This document shows, piece after piece, positions 16,521-24,225 of a stretch of DNA of 53,453 nucleotides; the first letter of the stretch is position 1, and every line of letters starts with the position of its first letter. The stretch comes from Muribaculaceae bacterium (GTDB lineage: Bacteria > Bacteroidota > Bacteroidia > Bacteroidales > Muribaculaceae), in contig JAGANS010000009.1 of NCBI GenBank assembly GCA_017624155.1, forward strand, positions 1-53,453, in the 5' to 3' direction. Both the position numbers and the translations under genes were made by a program. Below the pieces are notes generated by a model. It searched no databases. It saw only the letters and a program-made list of their open reading frames with translations, and had not been told where the DNA came from.

Positions 16521-16568
16521 ACTCCAAGAGGCGAGGCCGCGTTAGCGGACGGGTGAGTATAGGCAAGA

Positions 16569-16733
16569 GGCGCCCGTAGGCCGCCGATTTGAGCCACGAT
16601 GCCCGATGCAGCGCCGTTGATATAATCGGCGGCCTGCGGGCGCCTTTCATGGATAGGACCTTCTATCCGCGTGCACCTGCGCCTGCGGCTCCGGTGAACG
16701 CGGCTACGAGTAAATCGGCGACCTGCGGGCGCC
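16569..16733. repeat. Dispersed stem-loop repeat, copy 1
   Basis: Two parts. The first is a hairpin with 21-base arms (16569-16589 and 16624-16644) around 34 nt. The second (from about 16669) reads GCGTGCACCTGCGCCTGCGG and ends with a third partial copy of the arm, ATCGGCGACCTGCGGGCGCC (16714-16733). The block recurs at 43965-44130 with high identity. Minus-strand reading gives ERRPQAADYINGAA in both copies, which is a repeat translation and not a gene. This, with the flanking 44-bp repeats, fills most of the 486 bases between the small gene and glsB. Confidence 0.85.
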
Positions 16734-16765
16734 ACCTGCGGCCAGTTTAGTGTTTGGGTTGAAGG

Positions 16766-16809
16766 TTTAGATATGTCGACAACTTAAACTTTCAACCTAA
16801 ACCCTAAAC
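16766..16809 (+). repeat. 44-bp direct repeat, right copy
   Basis: Same orientation as 16477-16520, differing only by T for C in the AAACCTTC part. It ends 30 bases before the glsB stop codon, so it lies within the 3' end of the glsB transcript. Confidence 0.9.
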
Positions 16810-16839
16810 TTATTTCGTGCGCCCGGGCCGAGCAGCCTC

Positions 16840-17778
16840 TTATGGCTTGGACGGGTGGAAGGTGTCGATGTGGCGGCGCTTCTTGGTGTCGAGAATCTCG
16901 TCGACGGCAAAGAATATACCGCTCTCCTCCACGTTGCCAAACTCGTCGTTTATCGCCGTGCCGAACATGTGCATCGTGGGCGACAGGCTCATGTAGGCGT
17001 TGACAAGCGGCGGAATGTTGTCGCCGTGAGCCCGCACCTGGGCATTGAGTATCACATAGTCCTCCTTGAAGTTGTCGGATGTGAATATACGGGCCATCTC
17101 CTCGGGGTCGCTGGAGTAGGGCAGGGGATGGATCGGGCGCACCAGTTCGTCGGGATCGGGGAAATGCTTGTGCAGGAAGTAGAGGATGAGATCGCGGCAG
17201 CGCTCGGTGTAGTTGGGATACATTGTCACCTTGCCGAACAGATATTTTATCTCGGGATTGATCACTGTGAGGCTGCCGAGTCCGTCCCACAGGTTGTCGA
17301 GGGCGTAGAGAGCTTTGGCGCCGGCACGCGATGACTGGTATTCGGGTCTTACAAACGAGCGTCCGAGCTCAAGGGTGTAAGGAAGATAATCCTTAATGAA
17401 CCTGTCGCTGAAGCGGAACATGTGGCCCGTGGCTATACGCGGCCGGCCGGCCTGGTCCATGCGGATGTCCTTGCCGCAGATATAACGGTAGCCGCCGAGG
17501 ATCAGCTTGCTGTCGGGGTCCCATACAATAAGCTGTTTGCATGGTGGCGTCATGGTGTCGAACTCGTCGATGTCGCATTCCTTGCCCGAGCCGCCGCCGG
17601 CGCTGCGGAAGGCAATCTCGCGCAGACGGCCGATCTCGCGCATCACGTTGGGCGAATTGTGGGCGTCGACAACATATATCATATTGCCGCCCTTGTTGGT
17701 ATGACGCAGAAATCGCTCGGGCGTAAGTTCGGCTTCGATGAGCTTCTGGTCTACGGGCTCGATTATCTTACGGTTCAT
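16840..17778 (-). CDS. glsB: Glycine-lipid N-acyltransferase (GNAT/OlsB-like)
   Basis: A 312-residue protein of the hemolysin/OlsB-like N-acyltransferase family. The readings YVVDAHNSPNVMREIGRLRE (about 35-54), EFDTMTPPCKQLIVWDP, ILGGYRYICG and ELGRSFVRPEYQ (about 157-168) are the acyl-AHL-synthase-like GNAT core. In Bacteroides the GlsB/GlsA pair makes N-acylated 3-acyloxy-acyl glycine lipids; GlsB attaches the 3-hydroxy fatty acid to glycine. It follows glsA with a 4-base gap, the expected pairing. Glycine rather than ornithine as head group is inferred from the phylum. The transcript runs into the repeat block downstream. Confidence 0.85.
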   Translation of the reverse strand: MNRKIIEPVDQKLIEAELTPERFLRHTNKGGNMIYVVDAHNSPNVMREIGRLREIAFRSAGGGSGKECDIDEFDTMTPPCKQLIVWDPDSKLILGGYRYICGKDIRMDQAGRPRIATGHMFRFSDRFIKDYLPYTLELGRSFVRPEYQSSRAGAKALYALDNLWDGLGSLTVINPEIKYLFGKVTMYPNYTERCRDLILYFLHKHFPDPDELVRPIHPLPYSSDPEEMARIFTSDNFKEDYVILNAQVRAHGDNIPPLVNAYMSLSPTMHMFGTAINDEFGNVEESGIFFAVDEILDTKKRRHIDTFHPSKP

Positions 17779-17782
17779 TGTT

Positions 17783-18628
17783 CTAAGCAGGCTCTAAGTT
17801 TTCTGAAATATTACGTATGCGTTCAACCTCGGCAGCGGTGTCATTGCCGAGCGAACTGTGGCTCACCACAGGTGCCACGTCTATGCTGAATGTCTTGCCG
17901 CTGGCCTTGAATATTTCGCCGGGCAGCAGTATCATCTCGAAGTTGAATTTTATGCCGAGGCGTTCGCGCCACCGGGCGCAGCGGTAGAATGTCGCTGAAT
18001 TTTCGCCGCCGAAACGCAGCGGCACGATGTCGCGCCGGTATTGACGTGCTTTCTGCACAAACATCTTGCGCCAAGTCAGGTCGGTGACCTTGCCTCCGAT
18101 GGCGCGCGAACACAGTCCGGCGGGAAAGATTATTATGGGACGGTCGCCCTCCATGGCCCTGTCGATTGACTGTATTGCGCCGCGGCTCTGGGCGCCATGC
18201 TTGTTGACGGGCAGGAATACATCGGCGAGCGGCTCCACGGCCATGAGCAGGTCGTTGACGACAAACAGCGGCTCAACACCGCAATGGCGCTTCACAAATG
18301 CTATCAGCGCCATGCCGTCGAGCCCTCCCAGGGGATGGTTGCACACGTATATCACACGGTTGTCGCCTGGCGCGGGCAGGTTCTCCGTACCCCGGGTGCG
18401 CAGAGTGATGCCGAGATGCTCTATAACGGCTTCGCAGAATTCGGTGCCGCGGCGCGGGTATGCCACGCGCAGCAGTTCGTTGAGTTCGTCCTGGCGGATA
18501 AGCCTCTCGATGCGGCGCACAAGCCATCGCGGCACCAGTCGGCTGCGCGAGCCGAGGCGCTGTGCGAGCACCGATGCTATGTCGATGCGGATGGACCCGT
18601 CGGGCCTGTTGGAGTCGCTTTTTCCCAT
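17783..18628 (-). CDS. glsA: Glycine-lipid O-acyltransferase (PlsC-like)
   Basis: A 281-residue acyltransferase of the 1-acylglycerol-3-phosphate acyltransferase fold. The catalytic region reads CNHPLGGLDGMALIAF (about 106-121), an H-x5-D spacing instead of the usual H-x4-D, followed by PVNKHGAQSRGAI and IIFPAGLCSRAIGG, the substrate-site motifs. GlsA adds the second acyl chain to the hydroxyl of the N-acyl glycine made by GlsB. First gene of the pair; its ATG is about 8 bases from the -7 element inside the palindrome 18634-18678, so the transcript is nearly leaderless. Confidence 0.85.
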   Translation of the reverse strand: MGKSDSNRPDGSIRIDIASVLAQRLGSRSRLVPRWLVRRIERLIRQDELNELLRVAYPRRGTEFCEAVIEHLGITLRTRGTENLPAPGDNRVIYVCNHPLGGLDGMALIAFVKRHCGVEPLFVVNDLLMAVEPLADVFLPVNKHGAQSRGAIQSIDRAMEGDRPIIIFPAGLCSRAIGGKVTDLTWRKMFVQKARQYRRDIVPLRFGGENSATFYRCARWRERLGIKFNFEMILLPGEIFKASGKTFSIDVAPVVSHSSLGNDTAAEVERIRNISENLEPA

Positions 18629-18633
18629 TTAGG

Positions 18634-18678
18634 GTGCAAAGGTACATAAAAAATCCCGTTTTTTATGTACCTTTGCAC
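18634..18678. promoter_or_regulatory. Perfect palindrome carrying divergent promoter elements
   Basis: GTGCAAAGGTACATAAAAAA (18634-18653) and its exact reverse complement (18659-18678) flank TCCCG. Each arm holds TACCTTTGC on one strand, so the -7 elements of glsA (leftward) and the 18695 gene (rightward) are mirror copies. No TTTG upstream box fits either promoter. The transcribed ends are about 6-10 bases from the glsA ATG and 15-20 from the rightward ATG. Confidence 0.85.
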
Positions 18679-18694
18679 ATTAATCGAAACCATC

Positions 18695-19300
18695 ATGAAG
18701 CCCAAGTTGCCTACCGTATACGTGTGCTCGCCCGCACGTGAATTCATATTGCCATACATCGACCGCGAGTTGTGTGGTCGTTATGAGCGTGTCGAAAATC
18801 CTGCCGACGCTCAGTTTAATGTGGCCGTGATAAATCCCGGCGACGACCTGCCCGAGGGCTTTCCCGCCGGTGGCACCGTGCTCGAATGCCCTAATATCGT
18901 AGGCACGGGTATGACCGGGCTGCCTATGGAACTTGCCTGTCGAATAGCCCGCGGCACATATTTCCATATCCTCGGCAATGATACGCGGTTGTCGACTATC
19001 CATGCCAGCGATGTAGCCCGCGCGGTGGGCCTTGCGATTGGCTCGGGACGCCGTCTCACACTTACCGACGGGGCCGATCCATCGTTCCACGACTTTGCCG
19101 ATGCATTGGCCTACCGCATCAACGACAAGCGCATCCTCACCGTAAAGCCTCTGTGGGCGCGTTTTCTGATGAACGGCGCCCTCAGGCGCACGGTCACTAC
19201 CGATGCCGTAGTTTATCACATATCCACGCTCGAAGGCTTTAGGCCGACTCCCGTCACCGAGTATCTGCGAACACATGTCTACGATGATGAAAGCCTCTGA
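18695..19300 (+). CDS. Degenerate NAD(P)-epimerase-like protein
   Basis: From the ATG at 18695 the product has 201 residues, starting MKPKLPTVYVCSPAREFILP. The middle part (TVLECPNIVGTGMTGLPMEL, then STIHASDVARAVGLAI) corresponds to the second half of extended short-chain dehydrogenases/epimerases, where a NVYGPG-like motif and a VHVDDVA motif occur. The N-terminal Rossmann GxxGxxG and the YxxxK active-site pair are not seen, so it is probably not an ordinary epimerase. Full length is 200 residues against about 300 for the family. It overlaps the next gene by 14 bases. Function unknown; the shared promoter hints at a link with glycine-lipid synthesis. Confidence 0.7.
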   Translation: MKPKLPTVYVCSPAREFILPYIDRELCGRYERVENPADAQFNVAVINPGDDLPEGFPAGGTVLECPNIVGTGMTGLPMELACRIARGTYFHILGNDTRLSTIHASDVARAVGLAIGSGRRLTLTDGADPSFHDFADALAYRINDKRILTVKPLWARFLMNGALRRTVTTDAVVYHISTLEGFRPTPVTEYLRTHVYDDESL

Positions 19301-20129
19301 ATTCATGTCATGCCTTGGCGATTCGGCTAAGGCTCTTGTCAAGATGGCCGTGCAGTCGCGCCCGGCGATTGCTCCGCGTCCCTGTGCCAAAGGGGGCGAC
19401 AGCATCATAATACTCGGCAACGGGCCGTCGCTCAAGACCACCATAGCCGACAATGGCTCCAAACTGGCATCCATGCCTGCGCTGGCGGTGAATTTTATGG
19501 CCAACGCCCCGCAGTTCCGCGAAATCCGCCCCGACTACTACGTGCTGGCCGACCCGCACTTTTTTACAGGCACTGCCAATGCCAATGTAGAACAGCTGTG
19601 GCGGGAACTCGCCTCGGTCGACTGGCCGATGACCCTGTCGGTGCCTGTGTCGCGACTTGGATGTGCCCGCCGCTTGCTTGGAGACGCTAACCCCAATCTT
19701 ACACTGGCTACATTCAACTTTGTCGGCATCGAAGGATTCGCGTGGCTCGAGAATATGGCCTTCCGTCGCCGCATGGCCATGCCGCGGCCCCGCAATGTGC
19801 TGATACCGGCGATCATGACCGCTGTGGCGGCCGGATATAAAAGCATATTCCTTGTCGGGGCCGACCATTCGTGGCTCGAGACTATCCGCGTCACTGACGA
19901 GAACCATGTGGTGTCGGTGCAGCCGCATTTCTATGCCGATTCCAAGACCGAGCTGAAGCGTTCCGAAGCCGAATACCGCGGGTATCATCTGCACGACATC
20001 CTGCTGAGTTTCTATACGGCCTTCCGCTCATATCACACGCTCAGGCGCTATGCCGACTCGCACGGCATAGCGATTTATAATGCCACGCCCGGCTCGTATA
20101 TCGACGCATTCGAGCGCAGAAAGTTGTAA
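19287..20129 (+). CDS. DUF115/MptE-like protein of unknown function
   Basis: About 280 residues from the ATG at 19287 (an ATG at 19275 is also possible). The reading SIIILGNGPSLKTTI near residue 40 is the LGNGPSL motif of the DUF115/6-hydroxymethylpterin-kinase-like family, which includes flagellin glycosylation Maf proteins and surface-glycan enzymes. Later parts such as PDYYVLADPHFF and IFLVGADHSWLE also fit that fold. No signal peptide. It is coupled to the epimerase-like gene and both oppose glsAB, so a role in lipid or glycan head-group work is possible but unproven. Confidence 0.7.
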   Translation: MKASEFMSCLGDSAKALVKMAVQSRPAIAPRPCAKGGDSIIILGNGPSLKTTIADNGSKLASMPALAVNFMANAPQFREIRPDYYVLADPHFFTGTANANVEQLWRELASVDWPMTLSVPVSRLGCARRLLGDANPNLTLATFNFVGIEGFAWLENMAFRRRMAMPRPRNVLIPAIMTAVAAGYKSIFLVGADHSWLETIRVTDENHVVSVQPHFYADSKTELKRSEAEYRGYHLHDILLSFYTAFRSYHTLRRYADSHGIAIYNATPGSYIDAFERRKL

Positions 20130-20174
20130 TTCAGGTGTAATTTGTCGGTAAAATATGCTTAATTGTCGGTGTTT

Positions 20175-20207
20175 TTTGGAAAAATGGCGACAATGCTGTA
20201 TCTTTGC
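20175..20207 (+). promoter_or_regulatory. Promoter of the M6 metalloprotease gene
   Basis: TTTG (20175-20178), 20 bases, then TATCTTTGC (20199-20207): a textbook Bacteroidota promoter. Start near 20214, leader about 25 nt. Confidence 0.8.
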
Positions 20208-20238
20208 CAAATAATAATAAAAACAACCGTCCGATTTG

Positions 20239-22989
20239 ATGAAAAAACTACTCATAGGCGGCCTCATGCTTGTCTCGGCCGCATTCCAGTCGGTTTTCGC
20301 GGTGCCGGCACGACCCGGTGTCGTGAAGACAATCACACAGCCCGACGGATCAACCCTTGAGGTGACTGTCGTGGGCGATGAATTCCGTCACTGCTATCTG
20401 ACTTCTGATCGTATTCCGCTCATGAAGGATGCAGATGGCCGATACTGCTATGCCACTATCGACAAGACAGGGCAGGCCGTTCCGTCGCGGTTTCAGGCAC
20501 GCGACGCAGCCATGCGTACCGGTGTCGAGAAAGCCTTCATATCGACGCTCGACATGCAGGCCATAGGCACTAAGATCTTCGAGCGCTCAGCCGCTTCGCT
20601 CAGGAAAGCATCGACAAATATCTCGGCCGGCATCGGCCTCGATCCCGACGACACATGCTTCCCGCATGAGGGCGATGTGCATGCTCTGGTACTCCTTATC
20701 GAGTATTCCGACGTGAAATTCAAGGTCGACAATCCCGCCGACTACTACAACCGTTTCCTTAACGAGGAAGGCTTCTCCGATCATAATGCCACCGGTTCGT
20801 GCCGCGATTTCTTCATGTCAGTGTCGGACGGAAAGTTCCGTCCCACGTTTGATGCCGTCGGTCCCGTCACGCTCAGCCGCACCATGTCGTATTATGGCGG
20901 CAATGACGTATGGGGCAATGACAACCGCCCCGAGCAGATGGTGATCGACGCATGCCGCATTATCGACGACGACATCGATTTCAACGATTATGACATCGAC
21001 GGCGACGGCGAAGTCGACAATATTTATATTATATATGCCGGCAAGGGTGAGGCATCCTATGGCTCCGAAGCCAGTGTATGGCCCCACCGCTGGACTCTCG
21101 ACGCAGCCGGCGCAAGTCTGAATCTCGACGGTGTCAAAATCAACAATTACGGTTGCTGCAACGAATGGGACGACATACGTCCCTCGGGTATCGGTACATT
21201 CTGCCATGAGTTCGGCCACGTGATGGGCCTGCCCGACCTGTACAGCACCGACTATGGCGCCGCCGAGCGCGTCACTCCCGACGCCTACGACATCATGGAT
21301 CGCGGCTCATACAACAACGACGGGCGCACTCCTCCGTCATATTCGTCTTACGAACGCAACGCCATGGGCTGGATCGACCTCAAGGTGCTCGACGGCCCCG
21401 ACGCTGTCTCTCTCGAGAACATCAACGACAGCAATACAGCCTGTATTATACCCACCGGCAACAAGAACGAATTCTTCCTGCTCGAAAACCGCCAGCTCAC
21501 AGGCTGGGACACATATCTCCCCGGACACGGTATGCTGATATGGCATATCGACTTTGATCTGTCGGTATGGCGTACCAACAGCGTCAACAACGATGCTTCG
21601 CATCAGTATGTCGACATCGTTGAGGCAGGCGGCCGCGCCAATAGCTCCAATGCCGCCGTGATGAAGGCATACCCATTCCCGGGCACCTCGCGCAATACCG
21701 AGTTTACCGACGACTCCGACCCTGCCATGCTGACATGGGACAAAACTCGCCTCGGACTGCCGATCACCGATATAGAAGAAGTCAACGGTGTGATAAACTT
21801 CAATGTGGCCGGCGGATATGTTGAGCTTGCCGCCCCGCAGCCCGTCGCCGCATCGGTCAATCCCGGCGGATTTGTCCTGTCGTGGAATGCCGTTGACAAG
21901 GCTATGACCTATACTGTAAATGTATATGGCAAGGATGAAGCCGGCAATGTCGTGCCCACACGTTATACCGATTTTGAGACCGAATCGACCTCGCTGACTG
22001 TCGACCGCCTCGCCGCCGAGACTCGTTATTATGCCACTGTGACCGCCCGCCGCGGAGCGTTCACCTCCGAGCCCTCCGACGAGCTTGAGGTGCTCACCGG
22101 CGATGCCGACTTTGAATTTGCCGTGCCTGTCGCACGTGCCGCCTCGGCAGTTAGTGCAGATGCGTTTACAGCCGTATGGGAGCCCGTTGATGGCGCCACG
22201 GGCTATCTGCTCAGCATCGAGGCACGCCGCAGTCTTACCCCCGAGGAATATGCCACAGACTTCGGCTCGTCGACAACCAAGGCTGCTATCCCCGAGGGAT
22301 GGGAATCTTCGACCACGAAAACTTATGCATCAAACGGCTATTTCGGCCAGTCGGCTCCGTCGCTGCGCTTCGACCTTCACGGACATTATCTCACGACTCA
22401 GATGTTTGAAAAGGACATCGTATCATATAAGTTCTGGGCCCGTGCCACAGGCATGTCTACCGACAACTATCTTGAGATCGAGGCCCGTGCCGACAGCGAC
22501 TCTGATTGGAAACTTATCGATCAGGCCCATGTCCTTAATTCGGTCAACGGCGAGATCGTACGCCCGACATCGATGCCCGAGGGCATGCACCAGCTGCGCC
22601 TTACCTATGTCAAGAATGTCAATGGCAATATGGCTGTCGACGACATGAGCGTCATAACAGGCGGCGAACGTCTGTTCCCGCTCGACGGTTATGCTCCGAT
22701 GACACTCGGCAATGTCACATCATACAGCATCTCGGGTCTTGCCCCCGATGTCAGGGAATACAGCTATACCGTGCAGGCGGTGGCTGCCGACGGCCGCAAG
22801 TCGCTGGTATCCGACCCTGTCAAGGTCGACCTGTCCGATCCGATGGGTGTCACCGATGCTGTCGTGATCCCCGACGGCTCGTCCACCGAGCTCTACAACC
22901 TGCAGGGCATACGTGTCACCGGCACTCCCGCTCCCGGCGTATACATACGCCGCTGCGGCTCGCATACCGAGAAGGTATATATCCGCTGA
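20239..22989 (+). CDS. Secreted M6-family metalloprotease with Fn3-like domains
   Basis: A 916-residue exported protein. Signal peptide at 1-23 (MKKLLIGGLMLVSAAFQSVF). The M6 (immune-inhibitor-A type) zinc protease domain includes GTFCHEFGHVMGLPDLY, with HExxH at 323-327 followed by GLPD. Two Fn3-like segments follow from about residue 530 (VLSWNAVDKAMTYTVNVYGK; AVWEPVDGATGYLLSIEARR) with a jelly-roll-like stretch between. The C-terminus (LYNLQGIRVTGTPAPGVYIR and VYIR) resembles the short sorting-type end of secreted Bacteroidales proteins. The start is the ATG at 20239; the TTG before it is unlikely. Own promoter and terminator, so monocistronic. Probable role: extracellular protein breakdown. 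Confidence 0.9.
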   Translation: MKKLLIGGLMLVSAAFQSVFAVPARPGVVKTITQPDGSTLEVTVVGDEFRHCYLTSDRIPLMKDADGRYCYATIDKTGQAVPSRFQARDAAMRTGVEKAFISTLDMQAIGTKIFERSAASLRKASTNISAGIGLDPDDTCFPHEGDVHALVLLIEYSDVKFKVDNPADYYNRFLNEEGFSDHNATGSCRDFFMSVSDGKFRPTFDAVGPVTLSRTMSYYGGNDVWGNDNRPEQMVIDACRIIDDDIDFNDYDIDGDGEVDNIYIIYAGKGEASYGSEASVWPHRWTLDAAGASLNLDGVKINNYGCCNEWDDIRPSGIGTFCHEFGHVMGLPDLYSTDYGAAERVTPDAYDIMDRGSYNNDGRTPPSYSSYERNAMGWIDLKVLDGPDAVSLENINDSNTACIIPTGNKNEFFLLENRQLTGWDTYLPGHGMLIWHIDFDLSVWRTNSVNNDASHQYVDIVEAGGRANSSNAAVMKAYPFPGTSRNTEFTDDSDPAMLTWDKTRLGLPITDIEEVNGVINFNVAGGYVELAAPQPVAASVNPGGFVLSWNAVDKAMTYTVNVYGKDEAGNVVPTRYTDFETESTSLTVDRLAAETRYYATVTARRGAFTSEPSDELEVLTGDADFEFAVPVARAASAVSADAFTAVWEPVDGATGYLLSIEARRSLTPEEYATDFGSSTTKAAIPEGWESSTTKTYASNGYFGQSAPSLRFDLHGHYLTTQMFEKDIVSYKFWARATGMSTDNYLEIEARADSDSDWKLIDQAHVLNSVNGEIVRPTSMPEGMHQLRLTYVKNVNGNMAVDDMSVITGGERLFPLDGYAPMTLGNVTSYSISGLAPDVREYSYTVQAVAADGRKSLVSDPVKVDLSDPMGVTDAVVIPDGSSTELYNLQGIRVTGTPAPGVYIRRCGSHTEKVYIR

Positions 22990-23027
22990 ATTCCAATCTT
23001 ATTGTCGAACCGACTCTAAAATATCTT

Positions 23028-23063
23028 AAAAAGGCGGGAACGGCTGTCCGTTTCCGCCTTTTT
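23028..23063 (+). terminator. Terminator of the M6 protease gene
   Basis: AAAAAGGCGGGAACGG and CCGTTTCCGCCTTTTT form a 16-bp stem with one G-U pair around a 4-nt loop, with the T-run as the 3' end of the stem. It is 38 bases past the stop codon. Confidence 0.9.
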
Positions 23064-23064
23064 A

Positions 23065-23097
23065 TTTGTCAGTTATGGCGATTTTTTATAATTTTGT
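23065..23097 (+). promoter_or_regulatory. Promoter of the thioredoxin-fold gene
   Basis: TTTG (23065-23068) and TAATTTTG (23089-23096) with 20 bases between, directly after the preceding terminator. Start near 23103, about 10 nt before the ATG at 23113. Confidence 0.75.
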
Positions 23098-23112
23098 ACA
23101 AAATATAGTGTT

Positions 23113-24114
23113 ATGAAACAAATAATCTTAGCTGCGGCATTTGCTATTGCAGCTTTTGGCGCCAATGCCTCCGATCCATATAAAGTGACCCTTCCCACCA
23201 CTCCCGATGACGAGGGTGCTATGGCATATCTAATCAATTCCGATAATGGCGAGAAAATCGACTCGGTGCTTGTTGCCGACGGCGAGGCAAAGTTCAGGGG
23301 CGCTGTAGAGGAGCCTGTCTTGGCGCGTATAATTATCGATGACGCCCGTCGCGGTCAGTTGATTCTTGAGAATGGCTCTATTGTTCTTGACCCGAAACGT
23401 CGCATTGCCTTCGGTTCACCCCTCAACGATCTCATGAACGAGATCAACGACTCGTCGGCTATCATCGCCGCCGATTATGACAAGGCTGCGGCCGATGCAG
23501 AGCGTCAGGCGGTAATCGACCGTTACAATGCCTTCATGCAGCGCAAAATGCAGGAGAACATCGACAACCCCGTCGGCTATGTTATCTTCATGGATCAGGC
23601 ATACGAGCTTTCAGCTCCCGAATTGCAGGCTTATCTCGACAAAGTGCCTTCTCTCAGGAAGTATACCCGCGTCACCAAGCTCCTCGAGATGCTCAAGACA
23701 AAAGAGGCCACTTCCGTAGGTAAACATTATCTCGACTTTGAGATAAACGGCAAGAAACTGAGCGACTATGCCGGCAAGGGCAAATATCTGCTCGTCGATT
23801 TCTGGGCCAGCTGGTGTGGCCCGTGCCGCCGTCAGATCCCGGTTATAAAGGGCCTTTACGACAAATATAAGGACAAGGGCCTTGAGGTTCTCGGCGTTGC
23901 CGTATGGGACAAGGCCGACGATACACACCGGGCTATCACCGAGGAAGGCATCACTTGGCCATGCATTATCGATGCCGGTACTGTCCCAACCGATCTCTAC
24001 GGCATCTCAGGCATCCCCTGCATACTGCTCATCGGTCCCGACGGTACTATCCTCTCGCGCGACAGGCAGGGAGATGAACTTGTGGCCGATGTCGACAAGT
24101 ATCTTGCCAGGTGA
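23113..24114 (+). CDS. TlpA/ResA-type thiol-disulfide protein with N-terminal DUF4369-like domain
   Basis: A 333-residue periplasmic protein with a signal peptide (cleavage near residue 19, ANAS). Residues about 22-120 form a beta-rich DUF4369-like domain; residues 195-333 are an AhpC/TSA-thioredoxin fold. The active site reads WASWCGPCRR with CGPC at 235-238, and GISGIPCILLIGPDG holds the cis-proline. Such proteins reduce or oxidise periplasmic thiols; the Bacteroidota forms with this N-terminal domain are abundant and poorly assigned. Own promoter; no clear terminator before the next promoter. Confidence 0.9.
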   Translation: MKQIILAAAFAIAAFGANASDPYKVTLPTTPDDEGAMAYLINSDNGEKIDSVLVADGEAKFRGAVEEPVLARIIIDDARRGQLILENGSIVLDPKRRIAFGSPLNDLMNEINDSSAIIAADYDKAAADAERQAVIDRYNAFMQRKMQENIDNPVGYVIFMDQAYELSAPELQAYLDKVPSLRKYTRVTKLLEMLKTKEATSVGKHYLDFEINGKKLSDYAGKGKYLLVDFWASWCGPCRRQIPVIKGLYDKYKDKGLEVLGVAVWDKADDTHRAITEEGITWPCIIDAGTVPTDLYGISGIPCILLIGPDGTILSRDRQGDELVADVDKYLAR

Positions 24115-24193
24115 CACTGTCACACCTTTGTTAAAAACCTATAAATTTAGCTGATTTTAAGACGTGTTTGCACGTCGTGTTTGCAGGAAATTA

Positions 24194-24202
24194 TAACTTT
24201 GC
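24194..24202 (+). promoter_or_regulatory. -7 promoter element for the DUF6242 gene
   Basis: TAACTTTGC, with starts possible near 24208. TTTG boxes at 24167 and 24180 are not at the ideal spacing. Confidence 0.6.
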
Positions 24203-24225
24203 AGACTGAAACAGAATTTATGCTT

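Noticed and set aside
16508-16735. 75-residue minus-strand frame with ERRPQAADYINGAA
   Set aside because: It is the translated stem-loop repeat; the same peptide appears at 43.5-44.1 kb in another frame context.
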